This document shows positions 11,546 to 24,300 of a DNA stretch of 64,000 bases, piece after piece. The notes under the pieces were generated by a model that was not told where the DNA came from, did no database searches, and saw only the letters and a program-made list of their open reading frames with translations. A program made the position numbers and the translations under genes. The number at the start of each line of letters is the position of its first letter. Within the stretch, counting starts at the first letter, position 1. The stretch lies in the NCBI GenBank assembly GCA_964017185.1, contig OZ024871.1, positions 4,549,714 through 4,613,713 on the forward strand. The letters run 5' to 3'. This DNA comes from Rugalucina vietnamica. Its lineage: Eukaryota > Mollusca > Bivalvia > Lucinida > Lucinidae.

Positions 11546-12170
11546 ACTTTTTAATGGCCCATCCCGAATGTTTTTCCCTTAATTTTCTAAATGCAAAATT
11601 TAGCCACCCACCCCACACCTAAGGTCAGAAATTGATCGACTCAGTATCTGAAGACAGACAGACAGACAGACAGAATTCACCTTTAAGAAAAAAGCTGCCC
11701 ACTCAGCATGCGATATGCTCTCTTTGCACCAGTACCCGATATTTTTTACTATACTTTTTTCTTGTGAAAACGTGTTGTATAATTATATGTATTGTATATT
11801 ATAAAGCAATTATCCTTCGTCTAAGGGCTTGATGGTGTCTTTGAGTGATAAGGTGTCCTGGTGGTAACTTGGGGTAAACAGACTGGTACTGGCTTTTATC
11901 CTACTAAGCCGGATACCAGGACTGGAAGTTCCGGTGTCTATTTTAAACTTGACTATTTTTAGCTATTACAAAGTTCCGGGTTTGTAAACTGGTAAACAAC
12001 TTAACAAGTCTTGAAGAAATTAAACATCGTGTCATATAACTATTTGATAACAACAGAGAATCTATAACCCCGCATTAGCCAAGGATGAAGCACGGTCTTC
12101 TGTCACAGGAAGGAATACCAGGTATTTTATCAGTTGTTTTTCTTCTTTTTATGCAAACAAGAATAAGCTT
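11546..12170. other. No gene recognised
   Basis: A short (ACAG)n run lies at 11654-11675. No coding exon or family repeat was recognised otherwise. Confidence 0.4.
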
Positions 12171-12172
12171 TT

Positions 12173-12173
<1 letters not shown>

Positions 12174-12211
<38 letters not shown>
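12174..12211. repeat. Poly-A tract
   Basis: This is a long uninterrupted A run immediately before the left end of the second TCGCGCGAC-type element. Confidence 0.9.
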
Positions 12212-12213
<2 letters not shown>

Positions 12214-12217
12214 GTAA

Positions 12218-13674
12218 AGCTAGTATCTCACGTACTGGCATTGTATAGTCACGGACTTTTCACACGACATTCTTTCTTTCTTTCTTTCTTCAGATACTGA
12301 GTCGATCAATTTCTGATCATCACCTCGGGTTCAAGCGAGTGTCTTGAGAATTTTCATGTGTCACCAACTAGTTGCGAGCTGGTCAGCTGGTCGCGGTCCC
12401 GAAGGTTTTAAGCATTATATGAATATGGTTTTTGTTATTAAAGCCTTCAGCAACTGCCGCTCGCGCCCATGGTCCTTCTGTTTAATTGCTTCTATCTCAA
12501 TGTCCCATTACTCTCTTCCACTTCTGAATGCCCATTCCCATTTTAAATATCAAATATACTTTGGTTGATATTATAGTTGTTATGTAGTGTATGTAGGTAG
12601 CACTTAAGCAGAAACACTTTGTTGGGTAACTGTAGGTAGATATGCGACACACACCGCAATACATATTATACATATGTTAGACATCCATTGCTGAGTTGTA
12701 TAGCACAACTCAGAAAGTCAATTTCGTTTATATTTGACATTAACATCTATAAAATATATTGTTTGAATATCTTTGCAGGTTAGTAAGCCATTTCATATTC
12801 ATTTCCATTCATGTACTTTGTTGCAAATGTCTTTTGAAAGTTGCATTTGATATTTTGTGAATCGTGTTGTAGGTGGTCACCTGCGTAGACCACATAATGG
12901 CGTCTGTGTAAGCAATGACACACACCGCAATATACTTATACATATGCTAGACATCCATTGCGGAGTTGTATTGCACAACTCGGAAAATCAATTTCGTTTA
13001 CATTTGACATTAACATCTATAAAATATATTGTTCGAATATATTTGCAGGCTTGATTCTATTTTCAATCCCAGTTTGTGACGCCTGTGGGTGGGGTGCTGC
13101 CTAAAGTCAAAGCAGTGCAGACCCCTCAGGGTAGTCCTACTGCGATATAAACATGTTTAAAAATTTTATGCGAATTTTTTCACCAAAATTTGTTGCAAGA
13201 TGGTCGTGTGACTGTCCTGCCACAGTCGTTTGACGTTCATGCGAGTGTCACGAATCCGTCCCAGCAAAATTTTGGTGAATTTACAATGTGAAAATTTCGC
13301 GACACTTCGTACAAATGCCGTACCACAGTCACCCGACAGTCTTGAGAAAACATGCAAACACCTTGCGACTATCTGGCGAAAAAAACAAAACTAAGCGACA
13401 TTCGTACGAATGTCATGAGACACGACTGTTGTTTAAATGAAAGCTACATTCGTGGGAACATCGTGAGACACTCTCACGAATGTCTCGCGACTGTTGCGCG
13501 ACACTCGCCAGATATATTTTCAAAATTTGACCGAAATTTGCGAATTAATTGCATAGATGTCCATTCAATGAGACTGCAATGTGAAAGTTGTGTTTATATC
13601 GTTAATCTTTGTCGCAAAATAGTCGCAAACAAGACGCTAACTGGTCTCCAGTTGTCGCATTCCAGTGAGCTAGG
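12218..13674 (+). mobile_element. TCGCGCGAC-type palindromic element, copy 2, split by an insertion
   Basis: The left part (12218-12404) starts TAGTATCTCA and matches the first 150 bases of copy 3, including GAGAATTTTCATGTGTCAC. The right part (13152-13674) matches the rest, ending GTCGCATTCCAGTGAG. Between them lie about 750 foreign bases with a tandem duplication (12650-13050). The internal CG-rich units are more decayed than in copy 1. Confidence 0.65.
12650..13050. repeat. Tandem duplication of about 130 bp with a small hairpin
   Basis: The segment at about 12655-12778 recurs at 12930-13048. Shared landmarks are ACATCCATTGC, the hairpin GAGTTGTATAGCACAACTC (GAGTTGTATTGCACAACTC in the second copy) and ACATTAACATCTATAAAATA. 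The two copies differ by only a few substitutions. Confidence 0.8.
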
Positions 13675-13804
13675 GGCTTAAATACCCAGGAAATGATGGG
13701 CCAAATTATTTAAAACAAGCCACGTCTACTTGTAGGTGTGAATTAAATGTTTTTTTTTGTTGTTTTTTCATGTATACTTCTGTTGCCACACCAAGAAAAA
13801 CAAA

Positions 13805-13965
13805 AGCCTCTGTGGCGCAGTGTGACTTAATTGCCTTGTAAACCAGGGGTCGCAGGTTCAATCCTGGGCTTCTCCAGTCTGTTGGAGGAGAATGTAAATC
13901 AAGGTCCCATCTCCATATGACCTTAGATGTTGGTGGGATGTTAAACCCTAAATCAACCAACCAAC
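13805..13965 (+). mobile_element. tRNA-derived SINE (tRNA-Thr-like head)
   Basis: The head GCCTCTGTGGCGCAGTG (A box) with CCTTGTAAACCAGGGGT (anticodon arm, TGT) and GGTTCAATCC (B box) looks like tRNA-Thr. The body ends in CCATATGACCTTAGATG and a GGGATGTTAAACC tail. The same family is found, interrupted, at 36984-38475. Non-coding, RNA polymerase III type. Confidence 0.75.
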
Positions 13966-13989
13966 CCACAAAAAACTGAATTCGGGGTG

Positions 13990-14748
13990 GGGGGGGGGGG
14001 GTGAATGTTACAAATGAAAATTGTATACAATAAATTCTCTGTATAATTTTTTGACAGTCTGGTCTGGGTTTGCATCATTTATCAAATGGATGATTGGTTC
14101 AAAATACAAGCAACTACATACAAGCATACATATATACACATAAAATGTCGGCTTGCAAACCACCCACTGGGGCTTAGGAGAAACAGATGTGCTGCTTGAC
14201 AGCCTTGTGCCTCCAGGCAAAGCTTCTAAACTACTGACTGATCATCTGATTACTGGTTAACAGCTCAAGTCTGAGCCTGCACAGGGAAAATGTTTTTTTA
14301 CATACCATACATTCATACAAGCCTTATATTGGTTTGCTTGGGTGGTTTATATATTTATGAAGCTCATTTTGGGTGTCATGACATCATAATGTTGGGTATA
14401 AGTCCCATAAAATGGAGGCAACATCCATTGCTGTTGACTGGTAAATATAGGTGCAAAAATACAATGTTTGTTTAAGGAAATAGCGGTTGGCGTGGTTATA
14501 CCTTGCTGGCAGAGGAGTCAATTCAAACAAACAAACCGAAACATATGCATGTTCAGTTTTATGTTAATAGAGTTTAACATCATTATAATGCTCCTCACTG
14601 TAATGCGGTTTTCATTATAGCACTGCAATGTCATGGCTGATTATTTTTCTATATGTCTCTTACATTATGAAAACTTGCCCATGCAATATAGTATATTTTT
14701 AAAGCTGAAAAAAATTCTCTGTACAGTATATTGAAAATACAGAATTTT
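13990..14748. other. No gene recognised
   Basis: There is a poly-G run at 13986-14001; the rest is ordinary AT-rich sequence. The start-codon exon of the VWA5A-like gene could be in this area or further upstream, but I cannot identify it. Confidence 0.35.
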
Positions 14749-16085
14749 TATACCCCCCGCAAAACGAAGTTTTAGGGGGGTATACTGTTTTCAGCCTGTC
14801 CGTCATTCCGTCATTCCGTCATTCCGTGATTCCGTGATTCCGTGACTCCGTGATTCCGTCATTCCGTCATTCCGTCAACATTTGGACATCTTTGCTGAAT
14901 AACTTGAGTAGCTTATGCCTGATTTGTTTCAAATTTTCACCACACTTGCACCATCAGACAATACATGTGTGGTATGAAATTAGGGGCCAAAGGGTCAGTA
15001 TTGCAAGAGTTATGGGACTTTTTAAGTCTTCCTATAACATGTTTGCCATAGTACTTTGTGAAATCAACTCCTCTTACAGCTTTCAATGTTTCCTTTTAAT
15101 ATTTTGCTGATATGTTTCAGATATATTGCAGATGTGCATGAACAATTGTCATGCTGAAAAAATCATTTTTGACAAATTTACAGCATTTTTAACTTAGCAA
15201 ATTTTTCTATAATTGCTTATATTCAATAATGGTTGGTAGTGCATACTTTGTGAAATCAACTCCTCCTAGGGCTTTCAGTGTTTCTTTTCAGTACTTTGCA
15301 GACATGTTACAGACATATTGAAGATGTGCATGAAGAATTGTAATGCTGAAAAAATATTTTTTGACAAATTTACAGCATTTTTTAACTTTGCCATTTTTCG
15401 ACTATTGCTTACATACATACTTTGTGAAATCAACTCCTCCTAGGGCTTTCAGTATTTCTTTTCAGTACTTTGCAGACATGTTATAGACATATTGAAGATG
15501 TGCATGAAGAATTATAATGCTGAAAAAATAATTTTTGACAAATTTACAGCATTTTTTAACTTTGGCATTTTTCGACTATTGCTTACATACATACTTTGTG
15601 AAATCAACTCCTCCTAGGGCTTTCAGTATTTCTTTTCAGTACTTTGCTGACATGTTACAGACATATTGAAGATGTGCATGAAGAATTATAATGCTGAAAA
15701 AATAGTTTTTGACAAATTTACAGCATTTTTTAATTTTTCGACTATTGCTTACATACAATAATGGTTGGAAGTGCATACTTTGTGAAATCAACTCCTCCTA
15801 GGGCTTTCATTGTTTCTTTTTAATTCTTTGCAGATTTGTTCCAGATATATTGAAGATGTGCATGAAGAATTTTTATGCTGAAAATTTTAGTTTTGACAAA
15901 TTTACAGCTTTTTAAACTTAGCCAATTTTGACCATTTCTGCTTATATTCAATTATGGTTGATAGTACATACTTTGTGAAATCCAACTCCTCCTGGGGCTT
16001 TCAGTAATTCTTTTCAATACTTTGCAGACATGTTACAGACATATTGAAGATGTGCATAAAGAAATTTATTGGTGAAAAAATAATT
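14749..16085 (+). mobile_element. Pearl/Helentron-like element, ACCCCCCGCAAAA family, copy a
   Basis: The 5' end is a hairpin (TACCCCCC..GGGGGGTA enclosing AAAAC/GTTTT), followed by a CCGTCATTCCGTCATTCCG run, then imperfect tandem repeats of 173-190 bp recognisable by GGGCTTTCAGT..TTTGCAGACATGTT..GAAGATGTGCATGAAGAA. It is cut off at 16085 where a second copy begins. Non-coding. The architecture fits non-autonomous Helentron/pearl elements of bivalves; that class is inferred. Confidence 0.7.
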
Positions 16086-17563
16086 ATCCCCCCCGCAAAA
16101 CGAAGTTTTAGGTATACCCCCCGCAGGGGGTATACTGTTTTCAGCCTGTACGTCATTCCGTAATTCCCTCATTCCGTCATTCCGTCAACATTTTGACAAC
16201 TTTGAGGAATAACTTGAGTAGCTTTTGCCTGATTCTTTTCAAATTTTCACCACACTTGCACCATCAGACAATACATGTATGGTATGAATTTAGGGACCAA
16301 AGGGTCAGTATTGCAAGAGTTATGGGACTTTTTAAGTATTCATATAAGGTGTTTGCCATAGTTCTGCAAGTACATACTTTGTGAAATCAACTTCTCTTAC
16401 AGATTTCAATGTTCCCTTTTGATATTTTGCCGATATGTTTCAGATATATTTCAGATGTGCATGAACAATTATCATGCTGAAAAAAATCGTTTTTGAGAAA
16501 TTTACAGCATTTTTAACTTAGCAAATTTTCAATAATTCCTTATATTCAATTATGGTTGGTAGTGCATACTTTGTGAAATCAACTCCTCCTAGGGCTTTCA
16601 GTATTTCTTTTCAGTACTTTGCAGACATGTTACAGACATATTGAAGATGTGCATGTGGAATTATAATGCTGAAAAAATAATTTTTGACAAATTTACAGCA
16701 TTTTTTAACTTTGCCATTTTTCGACCATTGCTTATATACAATAATGGTTGGTAGTTCATAGTTTGTAAAATCAACTTCTCCTAGGGCTTTCAATATTTCT
16801 TTTCAATACTTTGCAGACATGCTCCACACATATTGAAGATGTGCATGAAGAATTATAATGATGAAAAAATAATTTTTGACAAATTTACAGCATTTTTTAA
16901 CATAGCCATTTTTTGACCATTGCTTATATACAATAATGGTTGGTAGTGCATAGTTTGTGAAATCAACTCCTCCTAGGGCTTTCAGTATTTCTTTTCAATA
17001 CTTTGCAGACATGCTCCACACATATTGAAGATGTGCATGAAGAATTATAATGATGAAAAAATAATTTTTGACAAATTTACAGCTTTTTTCAATATAGTCA
17101 TTTTTGACCATCGCTTATATACAAAAATGGTTGGTAGTGCATAGTTTGTGAAATCAATTCCTCCAAGGGTTTTCAGTATTTCTTTTCAATACTTTGCAGA
17201 CATGTTCCACACATATTGAAGATATGCATGAAGAATTATAATTATGAAAAAAATAATTTTTGACAAATTTACAGCATTTTTTAACATATCCATTTTTTGA
17301 CCATTGCTTATATACAATAATGGTTGGTAGTGCATAGTTTGTGAAATCAACTCCTCCTAGGGCTTTCAGTATTTCTTTTCAATACTTTGCAGACATGTTC
17401 CACACATATTGAAGATGTGCATGAATAATTATAATACTGAAAAAAATGATTTTTGACAAATTTACATCATTTTTCAACATAGCCATTTCTTGACCATTGC
17501 TTATATACAATAATAATTTTGCGGGGGGTATACTGAAAGCCTTGCTTGCAGCCAATTTCTAGT
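16086..17563 (+). mobile_element. Pearl/Helentron-like element, ACCCCCCGCAAAA family, copy b
   Basis: It starts with a partly duplicated 5' hairpin, then six tandem units of about 190 bp. The 3' end has the inverted subterminal motif TTTTGCGGGGGGTA (about 17518-17530), a stem-loop CTGAAAGC-CTT-GCTTGCAG (17533-17551) and the terminal CTAGTT (17559-17564). It is in tandem with copy a. Confidence 0.7.
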
Positions 17564-17625
17564 TTTTTCAGCTTTGAAAATTAAAAATTTCACTGGAAAA
17601 ATTTTGATATTTTTAATATATTGTC

Positions 17626-17772
17626 TCAGAACATTGATTGTGGGTACACATTAAAACCACCTCGCAAAAATAAGAAAAATAGGTATACCCCTGTGAACCC
17701 CAGTTTAACTATACAAAAGTGGAGTATATGGGGGTATTCATTTCACAGACTTGTTTTCCTGATGATAAGTAA
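17626..17772 (+). mobile_element. TTGTGGGTAC MITE, copy b
   Basis: It shows the half-hairpin AACATTGATTGTGGGTAC followed by the CCCCTGTGAACCCCAGTTT tail and TTTTCCTGATGAT end. Confidence 0.65.
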
Positions 17773-17875
17773 CCTCATTATAACATGGTTTTACATATGA
17801 ATTATTCTGATTCTATGGACCCCAAAGATAGTGTTATAATGTGATTGGCCAGTACAGACAGCCTGTACAGTATTG

Positions 17876-18065
17876 GCATGAGGAAAACATGTCCGAGTAA
17901 TGAATACCCCCTTATACCCTACTTTTATATAGAAAAACTGGGGTTTGCAGGGGTATGCCTATTTTTCTTATTTTTTTATCCAAAACATAGATTGTGGGTA
18001 CTCATTAGAACTGCCTCGCCGAGGCGGTTTTGACATGTACCCACAATCAATGTTTTGAGCAAAAT
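17876..18065 (-). mobile_element. TTGTGGGTAC MITE, copy c, just upstream of the first identified VWA5A exon
   Basis: This is an inverted copy with a nearly complete hairpin: AACATAGATTGTGGGTAC pairs with GTACCCACAATCAATGTT, with GCCTCGCCGAGGCGG at the centre. It ends about 105 bp before the exon acceptor at 18170-18171. Confidence 0.7.
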
Positions 18066-18171
18066 AATTCAAAATATTCAAATTTTTCTAATGAATTTAT
18101 TATCAGTTTTTCCAACGAAAAAAGTCTGTATGTTGCATGGACAAGTTTTCATAATGAATGCACTTTTTCAG

Positions 18172-18374
18172 TTCCTCTGAAGTCCATCAATGTTGATATC
18201 AAGATAATAGGGTTTGTTGCTGAGGTGACGTCCAGTCTACAGTATACCAACTCTGAAGACAAACCTGTAGAGGCAGAATTCACCTTCCCCGTCGACGATG
18301 GCAGTGCTGTGTTTAAATTTGAGGCAGAAATTGAAGGGAGGCACATTGTTGCTGAGATACAAGAAAAAGAGCAA
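18172..18374 (+). CDS. VWA5A: VWA5A-like exon: start of the VIT domain
   Basis: The acceptor is CACTTTTTCAG and the donor CAA|GTAGGT. The reading enters in phase 1 (the first codon is split) and encodes [18 protein letters not shown]..., then LEYxN-like and [20 protein letters not shown], diagnostic of the VIT domain. Family members have about 15-20 residues before this point, so at least one upstream exon with the start codon is missing. Open frame continues upstream of the acceptor to a methionine at 18030, but that stretch runs into the MITE hairpin and is not credible coding sequence. Confidence 0.9.
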
Positions 18375-21300
18375 GTAGGTTATGTTTTTCTCTAATCACA
18401 CTGGTCTGTACATGTAGAAACGCAGAGGCTGTGTAACAAATGTACAGCCAACAGATTGTGAGCGCATAATGGCGGATTTGGATAAACAGGATCGGGTTCC
18501 CAATCCTATGTATTTGACAGTCAATGCAGATCCGTGTGTAATTGTGTCATGATACAATGTTTTGCTGTTTGAACATACACATGGACCTCTTTATAACAGG
18601 CTTTGTTATAACACGGTTTTGGATATAACACTGATCATTGTTGGACCCCAATTAGACTATATCTGCTATATGTCTATACATTTTACTCTCGTTACAACAC
18701 GGATTGGACAGTTAACACGGAAATTGGCTTGGACCCCAACAATAGATATAAAGAGGTTGAGGTGTATTCTAAACTCAGAAATTTTGTCCCTGAACTAAAA
18801 AATGAAACTTTTTATCACAACATATCTACTGACAGTTCTTCATGATTGAAACTGAGTGCTTTTGGATACTACTTAAAAGAGGTTATTTTTATATGACATG
18901 ACTCAATTTCAGGCAAAGCTGACATATCAAGATGCCGTCGAGAAAGGCTCCACCGCCATGTTACTGAAGGAGGACGATACTGCCGGAGATATCTTCCAGT
19001 GTACTCTGGGTAATCTTCCGCCAAAGACTGACGCCAAGATCATCTTCTCATTTGTGATAGAGTTGCCCCAGGAACCAGATGGCAAGATCAGGTTTACACT
19101 ACCAACTGTACTGAACCCAAGATACTCACCAGGTAGTTTGGATTTAGAAAGTAGAGGAAGTGTACTAGCCGTGTAGCGAAAACAAAGGCGCTGATCAGCT
19201 TCGCGGTTACCGCGAAGCTGATCTGCGTCTTTGTTTTCGCATATGCAGATTGTTGGTTTTAGAACAGGTCTGACAGAAACCAGGTTGTACAGTCACAGAA
19301 GCAGGCTAGAGTCTTGAGATTTTGGATGTAAGAAGAAGAAGGATCGTACTATCTGTGTAGCGAAAACAAAGGCACTGATCAGCTTCACAGTTACCATGAA
19401 AGTCAAAGTCAAAATTTATTTTAAGTCGGGTCGGGTAGTTTAACATATAACATTAGCTATGGATAGCTATTAACCGCCTATATATCAATATAGTACATTC
19501 AAATACAAATTACATAAATATCATAAAAGGTAATACATATCGATCTTTGCCTTTGTTTTGGCATGTGCAGATTGTTGGTTTTCTGATACGGCGGCTCAAA
19601 AATGTTTAGCTTTTATAAAGGGTGATAGTGTAATGGCCATAGTTACAGTCAAAATCATACTTTTGAGGTTTATAATCTATTATATAAGTCATCAATTAAG
19701 TCATTAATTAGTCATCATTTAGAAGAATAATAAATGCTGATAAACAGTATTAATCATAAGACACATTTTATTTATAAAAGTATAACATTAGTTTTGTATT
19801 GCTGTTTACATAGATGAGGCGCCGCATAGGAAAACCAACAATCTGCATAGGCGAATACAAAGGCACAGATCAGCTTCGCAGTAACTGCAAAGCTGATCAT
19901 GCCTTTGTTTTCGCTTCACATATAGTACAATTCCTCTTCTACTTATACACAAAAGGGGGGGTCTCATATGCGCCCACGCACCAATTTTGTTCTTGCTTTG
20001 CATGGTGAATGCCTTCATTCTAACACCTATAAAAATGCATTTCTTTGTTTTGAAAAACATTTTTAGGTCTCAGGATAGCACCCTGACTTACTCCACCTTT
20101 GTGACCATACCTGCGTTATGCTTTGCCTATATATTATCACTTATTTAACTTTTATTAAAACAATTAAAACTGGTATTCAAAGAGGACTCCACATAGGTGA
20201 TTTTGATACCATTTTGGCTTAAATAGATAAACAGATAGACTTTTTATGGAAACTTAAACTTGAAATTGTCAAAATTTTATTAAAAATATTTTCGAGAATG
20301 ACAAATTGGGTCTCATATTTTGATATGTTCTAGTGCTTGTCAACCTATGATACTGTCTATAAAGTTGGCCAGTGGTACCCTCTTTATGCTGGTAAAGTTT
20401 CATAAATTTTCAAAACCGGTAACACTGTCAAAATGTACATGATATACATGTTGGTCAATTTTTGACAAAATGGATTTTAATGTTTTTAGCTGTTTTTTCG
20501 TCTAAAATCATGTTATTTCATAATTTTATCATTGGAAATGAAAAATTACACAAGTAATATGAATTCTTAATATAAAAATGCTTATTTGATTTGGCAATTT
20601 CACTTATGTTATAGTGACCTACCTCAAAGTTAGTATCAATTTTTCATACAAATTATCAGCAAACATTTTCAGGTTTAATTATATATTAATGAAATGTTTT
20701 TATACCCCCCGCAAAACGAAGTTTTAGGGGGGTATACTGTTTTCAGTCTGTCCGTAATTCCGTGATTCCGTGATTCCGTCATTCCGTCAACATTTTGACA
20801 TCTTTGCTGAATAACTTAAGTAGTTTTTGCCCGATGTTCTTTAAATTTTCAACACACCTGCACCATAAGACAACACATGTGTGGTATGAATTTAGGGGCC
20901 AAAGGGTCAGTTTTGCAAGAGTTATGGGACTTTTTAAGCCTATACATAGAATGTTTGCCATAGTGCTAATAGTGCATACTTTGTGAAATCAACTCCTCCT
21001 ACAGCTTTCAATATTCTCTTTTGATACTTAGCAGATATGTGCCAGAGATATTGAAGATATGCATGAAGAAGTATTATGCTGAAAAAAATGAATTTTGACA
21101 AATTTACAGCATTTTGAACTTAGCCAATTTTTGATAATTGCCATATTCAATAATGGTTGGTAGTGCATAGTTTGTGAAATCATCTCCTCCTAGGGCTTTC
21201 AGTATTTCTTTTCAATACTTTGCAGACATGTTCCACACATATTGAAGATGTGCATGAAGAATTATAATGCTGAAAAAATAATTTTTGACAAATTTACAGC

Positions 21301-24300
21301 ATTTTTCAACATAGCCATTTTTTGACCATTGCTTATATACAATAATGATTGGTAGTTCATAGTTTGTGAAATCAACTTCTCCTAGGGCTTTCAGTATTTC
21401 TTTTCAATTCTTTGCAGACATGTTCCACACATATTGAAGATGTGCATGAAGAATTATAATGCTGAAAAAATAATTTTTGACAAATTTACAGCATTTTTTA
21501 ACATAGCCATTTTTTGACCATCGCTTAAACAATAATGGTTGGTAGTGCATATTTTGTGAAATCAACTCCTCCTAGGGCTTTCAGTATTTCTTTTCAATAC
21601 TTTGCAGACATGTTCCACACATATTGAAGATGTGCATGAAGAATTATAATGCTGAAAAAATAATTTTTGACAAATTTACAGCATTTTTCAACATAGCCAT
21701 TTTTTGACCATTGCTTATATACAAAAATGGTTGGTAGTGCACATTTTGTGAAATCAACTCCTCCAAGGGCTTTCAGTATTTCTTTTTGATACTTTGCAGA
21801 CATCTTCCTCACATATTGAAGATGTGCATGAAGAATTATAATACTGAAAAATTAATTTTTGACAAATTTACAGCATTTTTTAACATAGCCATTTTTTGAC
21901 CATTGCTTATATACAATGATGGTTTGTGAAATCAACTCCTCTTAGGGCTTTCAGTATTTCTTTTCAATACTTTGCAGACATGTTCCACACATATTGAAGA
22001 TGTGCATGAATAATTACAATACTGAAAAAGTGATATTTGACAAATTTACATCATTTTTCAACATAGCCATTTCTTGACCATTGCTTATATACAATAATGG
22101 TTGGTAGTGCATACTTTGTGAAATCAACTCCTCCTAGGGCTTTCAATGTTTCTTTTAGATTCTTTGTAGATTTGTTCCAGATATATTTTAGATGTGCATG
22201 AATAATCTTCATGCTGAAAATTTAATTTTTGACAAACTTACAGCTTTTATTTAACTTAGCCAATTTTTACCATTTCTCATGATAAACAATGATCATAGTG
22301 CATACAGTGAAATCAACCTCAAGCTTTCAATATATTCTTTTAATATCTTATAGATGTGACTGGCATACTGGGTATGTACATGAAGGATTATAATGCTGAA
22401 CAGATATCTTTGACAAATTTTCTGCATGTTTGACTTAGGAAGTTATTGGCCAGCTTCAGATAATTTTGCGGGGGGTATACTGAAAGCCTTGCTTGCAGCC
22501 AATTTCTAGTTGTTTCTATAATTTCATTATTTAATATTTCTTTAGGTTCAGGTGTATTTGGATAATTCTACTTGAGTAACATTCATTTAATTTGTGATTG
22601 ACCACCGTGATGGTAATATACATTTGACTGATTCCTCCTTTTGTTTTACCATCTTTGTATTGTCATTTATAAGATTACTTATTCATAACTTAACTTATTT
22701 AATTGTTGCTGATGCCAACTTTAGTTAAAAGATTGACAAGATTACCGAATACCTATTATCTTTATACTTATCCAATAGTGCATAATTCAGCTATGTGACA
22801 GGCTTTTCTCTTTGTAAGTGTTCAGATGTGATGCTCAGGTATAGCTTTCACTTTAAACTCGTATCAGATTTGTTTAAATTCTTCATTAAACATATCCATT
22901 ATTGACAATCTTTCTACCATTTAAATGTGGTTCTTTTTCCTATTTTTGAAATAAATATTAGAGTTATGAATAATGCAATTGAACACTCAGAAAAATATCC
23001 GAACTTGATGTTTAAAAATCTCAAGGGTTTTAACACATTTATGAATCCATAAATGTTCATGGGTTTATTTAGTCAATTATAGATGCAGCAAAATGTTTGT
23101 GATTTCATGCTGATAGTTGTCTAGATACACTTCTTTAAATTTTAATCCTATCTTTAGTTAGAAATCATAGCTGTTTTGTCAATTATATGTCAGCTAGGTA
23201 AAAAACTTGTCATGTAAGTTTATAAGTTCAAAAGCCCCATTTCGATTAAGGGTTTCCAATTGTGAAGTGTTGGAATTATGTTTGAAACTTCCAGTAATAG
23301 GTTTGCCTGCTGTAGTAGGTGATAAAATTGTATGCATAATATTAATAGCTTTCATGTTAGATTTGATATATGGTATAACCTGTTTCAAACATGATATTAT
23401 ATTGGTAGAATGCTGTCTAGTACATGCGTATAATACTTCAAATGGAGTAGAAAAGAAAACAAAACACAAGTAGTTAACCAGTTCCTCTTGTTAGTAACTT
23501 ATATAATTTTATATATTGACATTTCGTTTTCTCTCTTCATCCCATTGATTTTTATTCATTACATACTTGGGTGGATGGGTATTTTTTCTTAGGTCGTGAT
23601 ATAGTAATCAGCAAGAAATGAACTGTCCTTAGCCTCATCGGGTTTATTTCATAAAAATGCTAAATCCCTTAGATTTACCACATGGCGTGAGTTAGAGGAT
23701 GTAGAAATCAACAACATAGCCCTATAAGTTCATTCAATTAATTAATACCTAAACAACTTAATGTTTGGAATAAATAATCAAAACAGTAAAAACTAGACAA
23801 ATTGCACCATAAACACGAAAAAGCTATAGAGAATGGCTAACTAATAGATATAATCATGTTCTATAATCTAATTATGAAAACTAAAAATAATGGGCAGATA
23901 TGCTATATAAGGTCCAAGACAGGGTGCAATTTTCTCACTTAAATCAATATTAAAAATATGTATAATAGCATTGATGGTCATGCAAGACACGAAATTGTTT
24001 AGCTGGAAAAATATTCACAAAAAGTTTGCTTTGTAACATGTTAATAACATGAAAAACTTAAAATTGGATAAATCATTATTAATTTTACGTTTTTAGAATT
24101 CTGACTTGAATCATTCAATGTTCTAGAAAAAGATGTTACCGGTCTTCAAATTTCACACAATTTTCAGCATATAATTTATATATGTGTAGCCTAATTTGAG
24201 GTTTAAATTATAGGTTGACAAAACCTGGAACATGTTAAAATTGAAAATCAAACATGTGAATACACCATTATGGAGCTAAAATTTGGGGTCGTCTGCAAAA

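Noticed and set aside
18030-18171. Methionine-initiated upstream extension of the first VWA5A exon
   Set aside because: It begins within a MITE hairpin, has no family similarity, and a good acceptor (CACTTTTTCAG) lies exactly where the VIT similarity begins.
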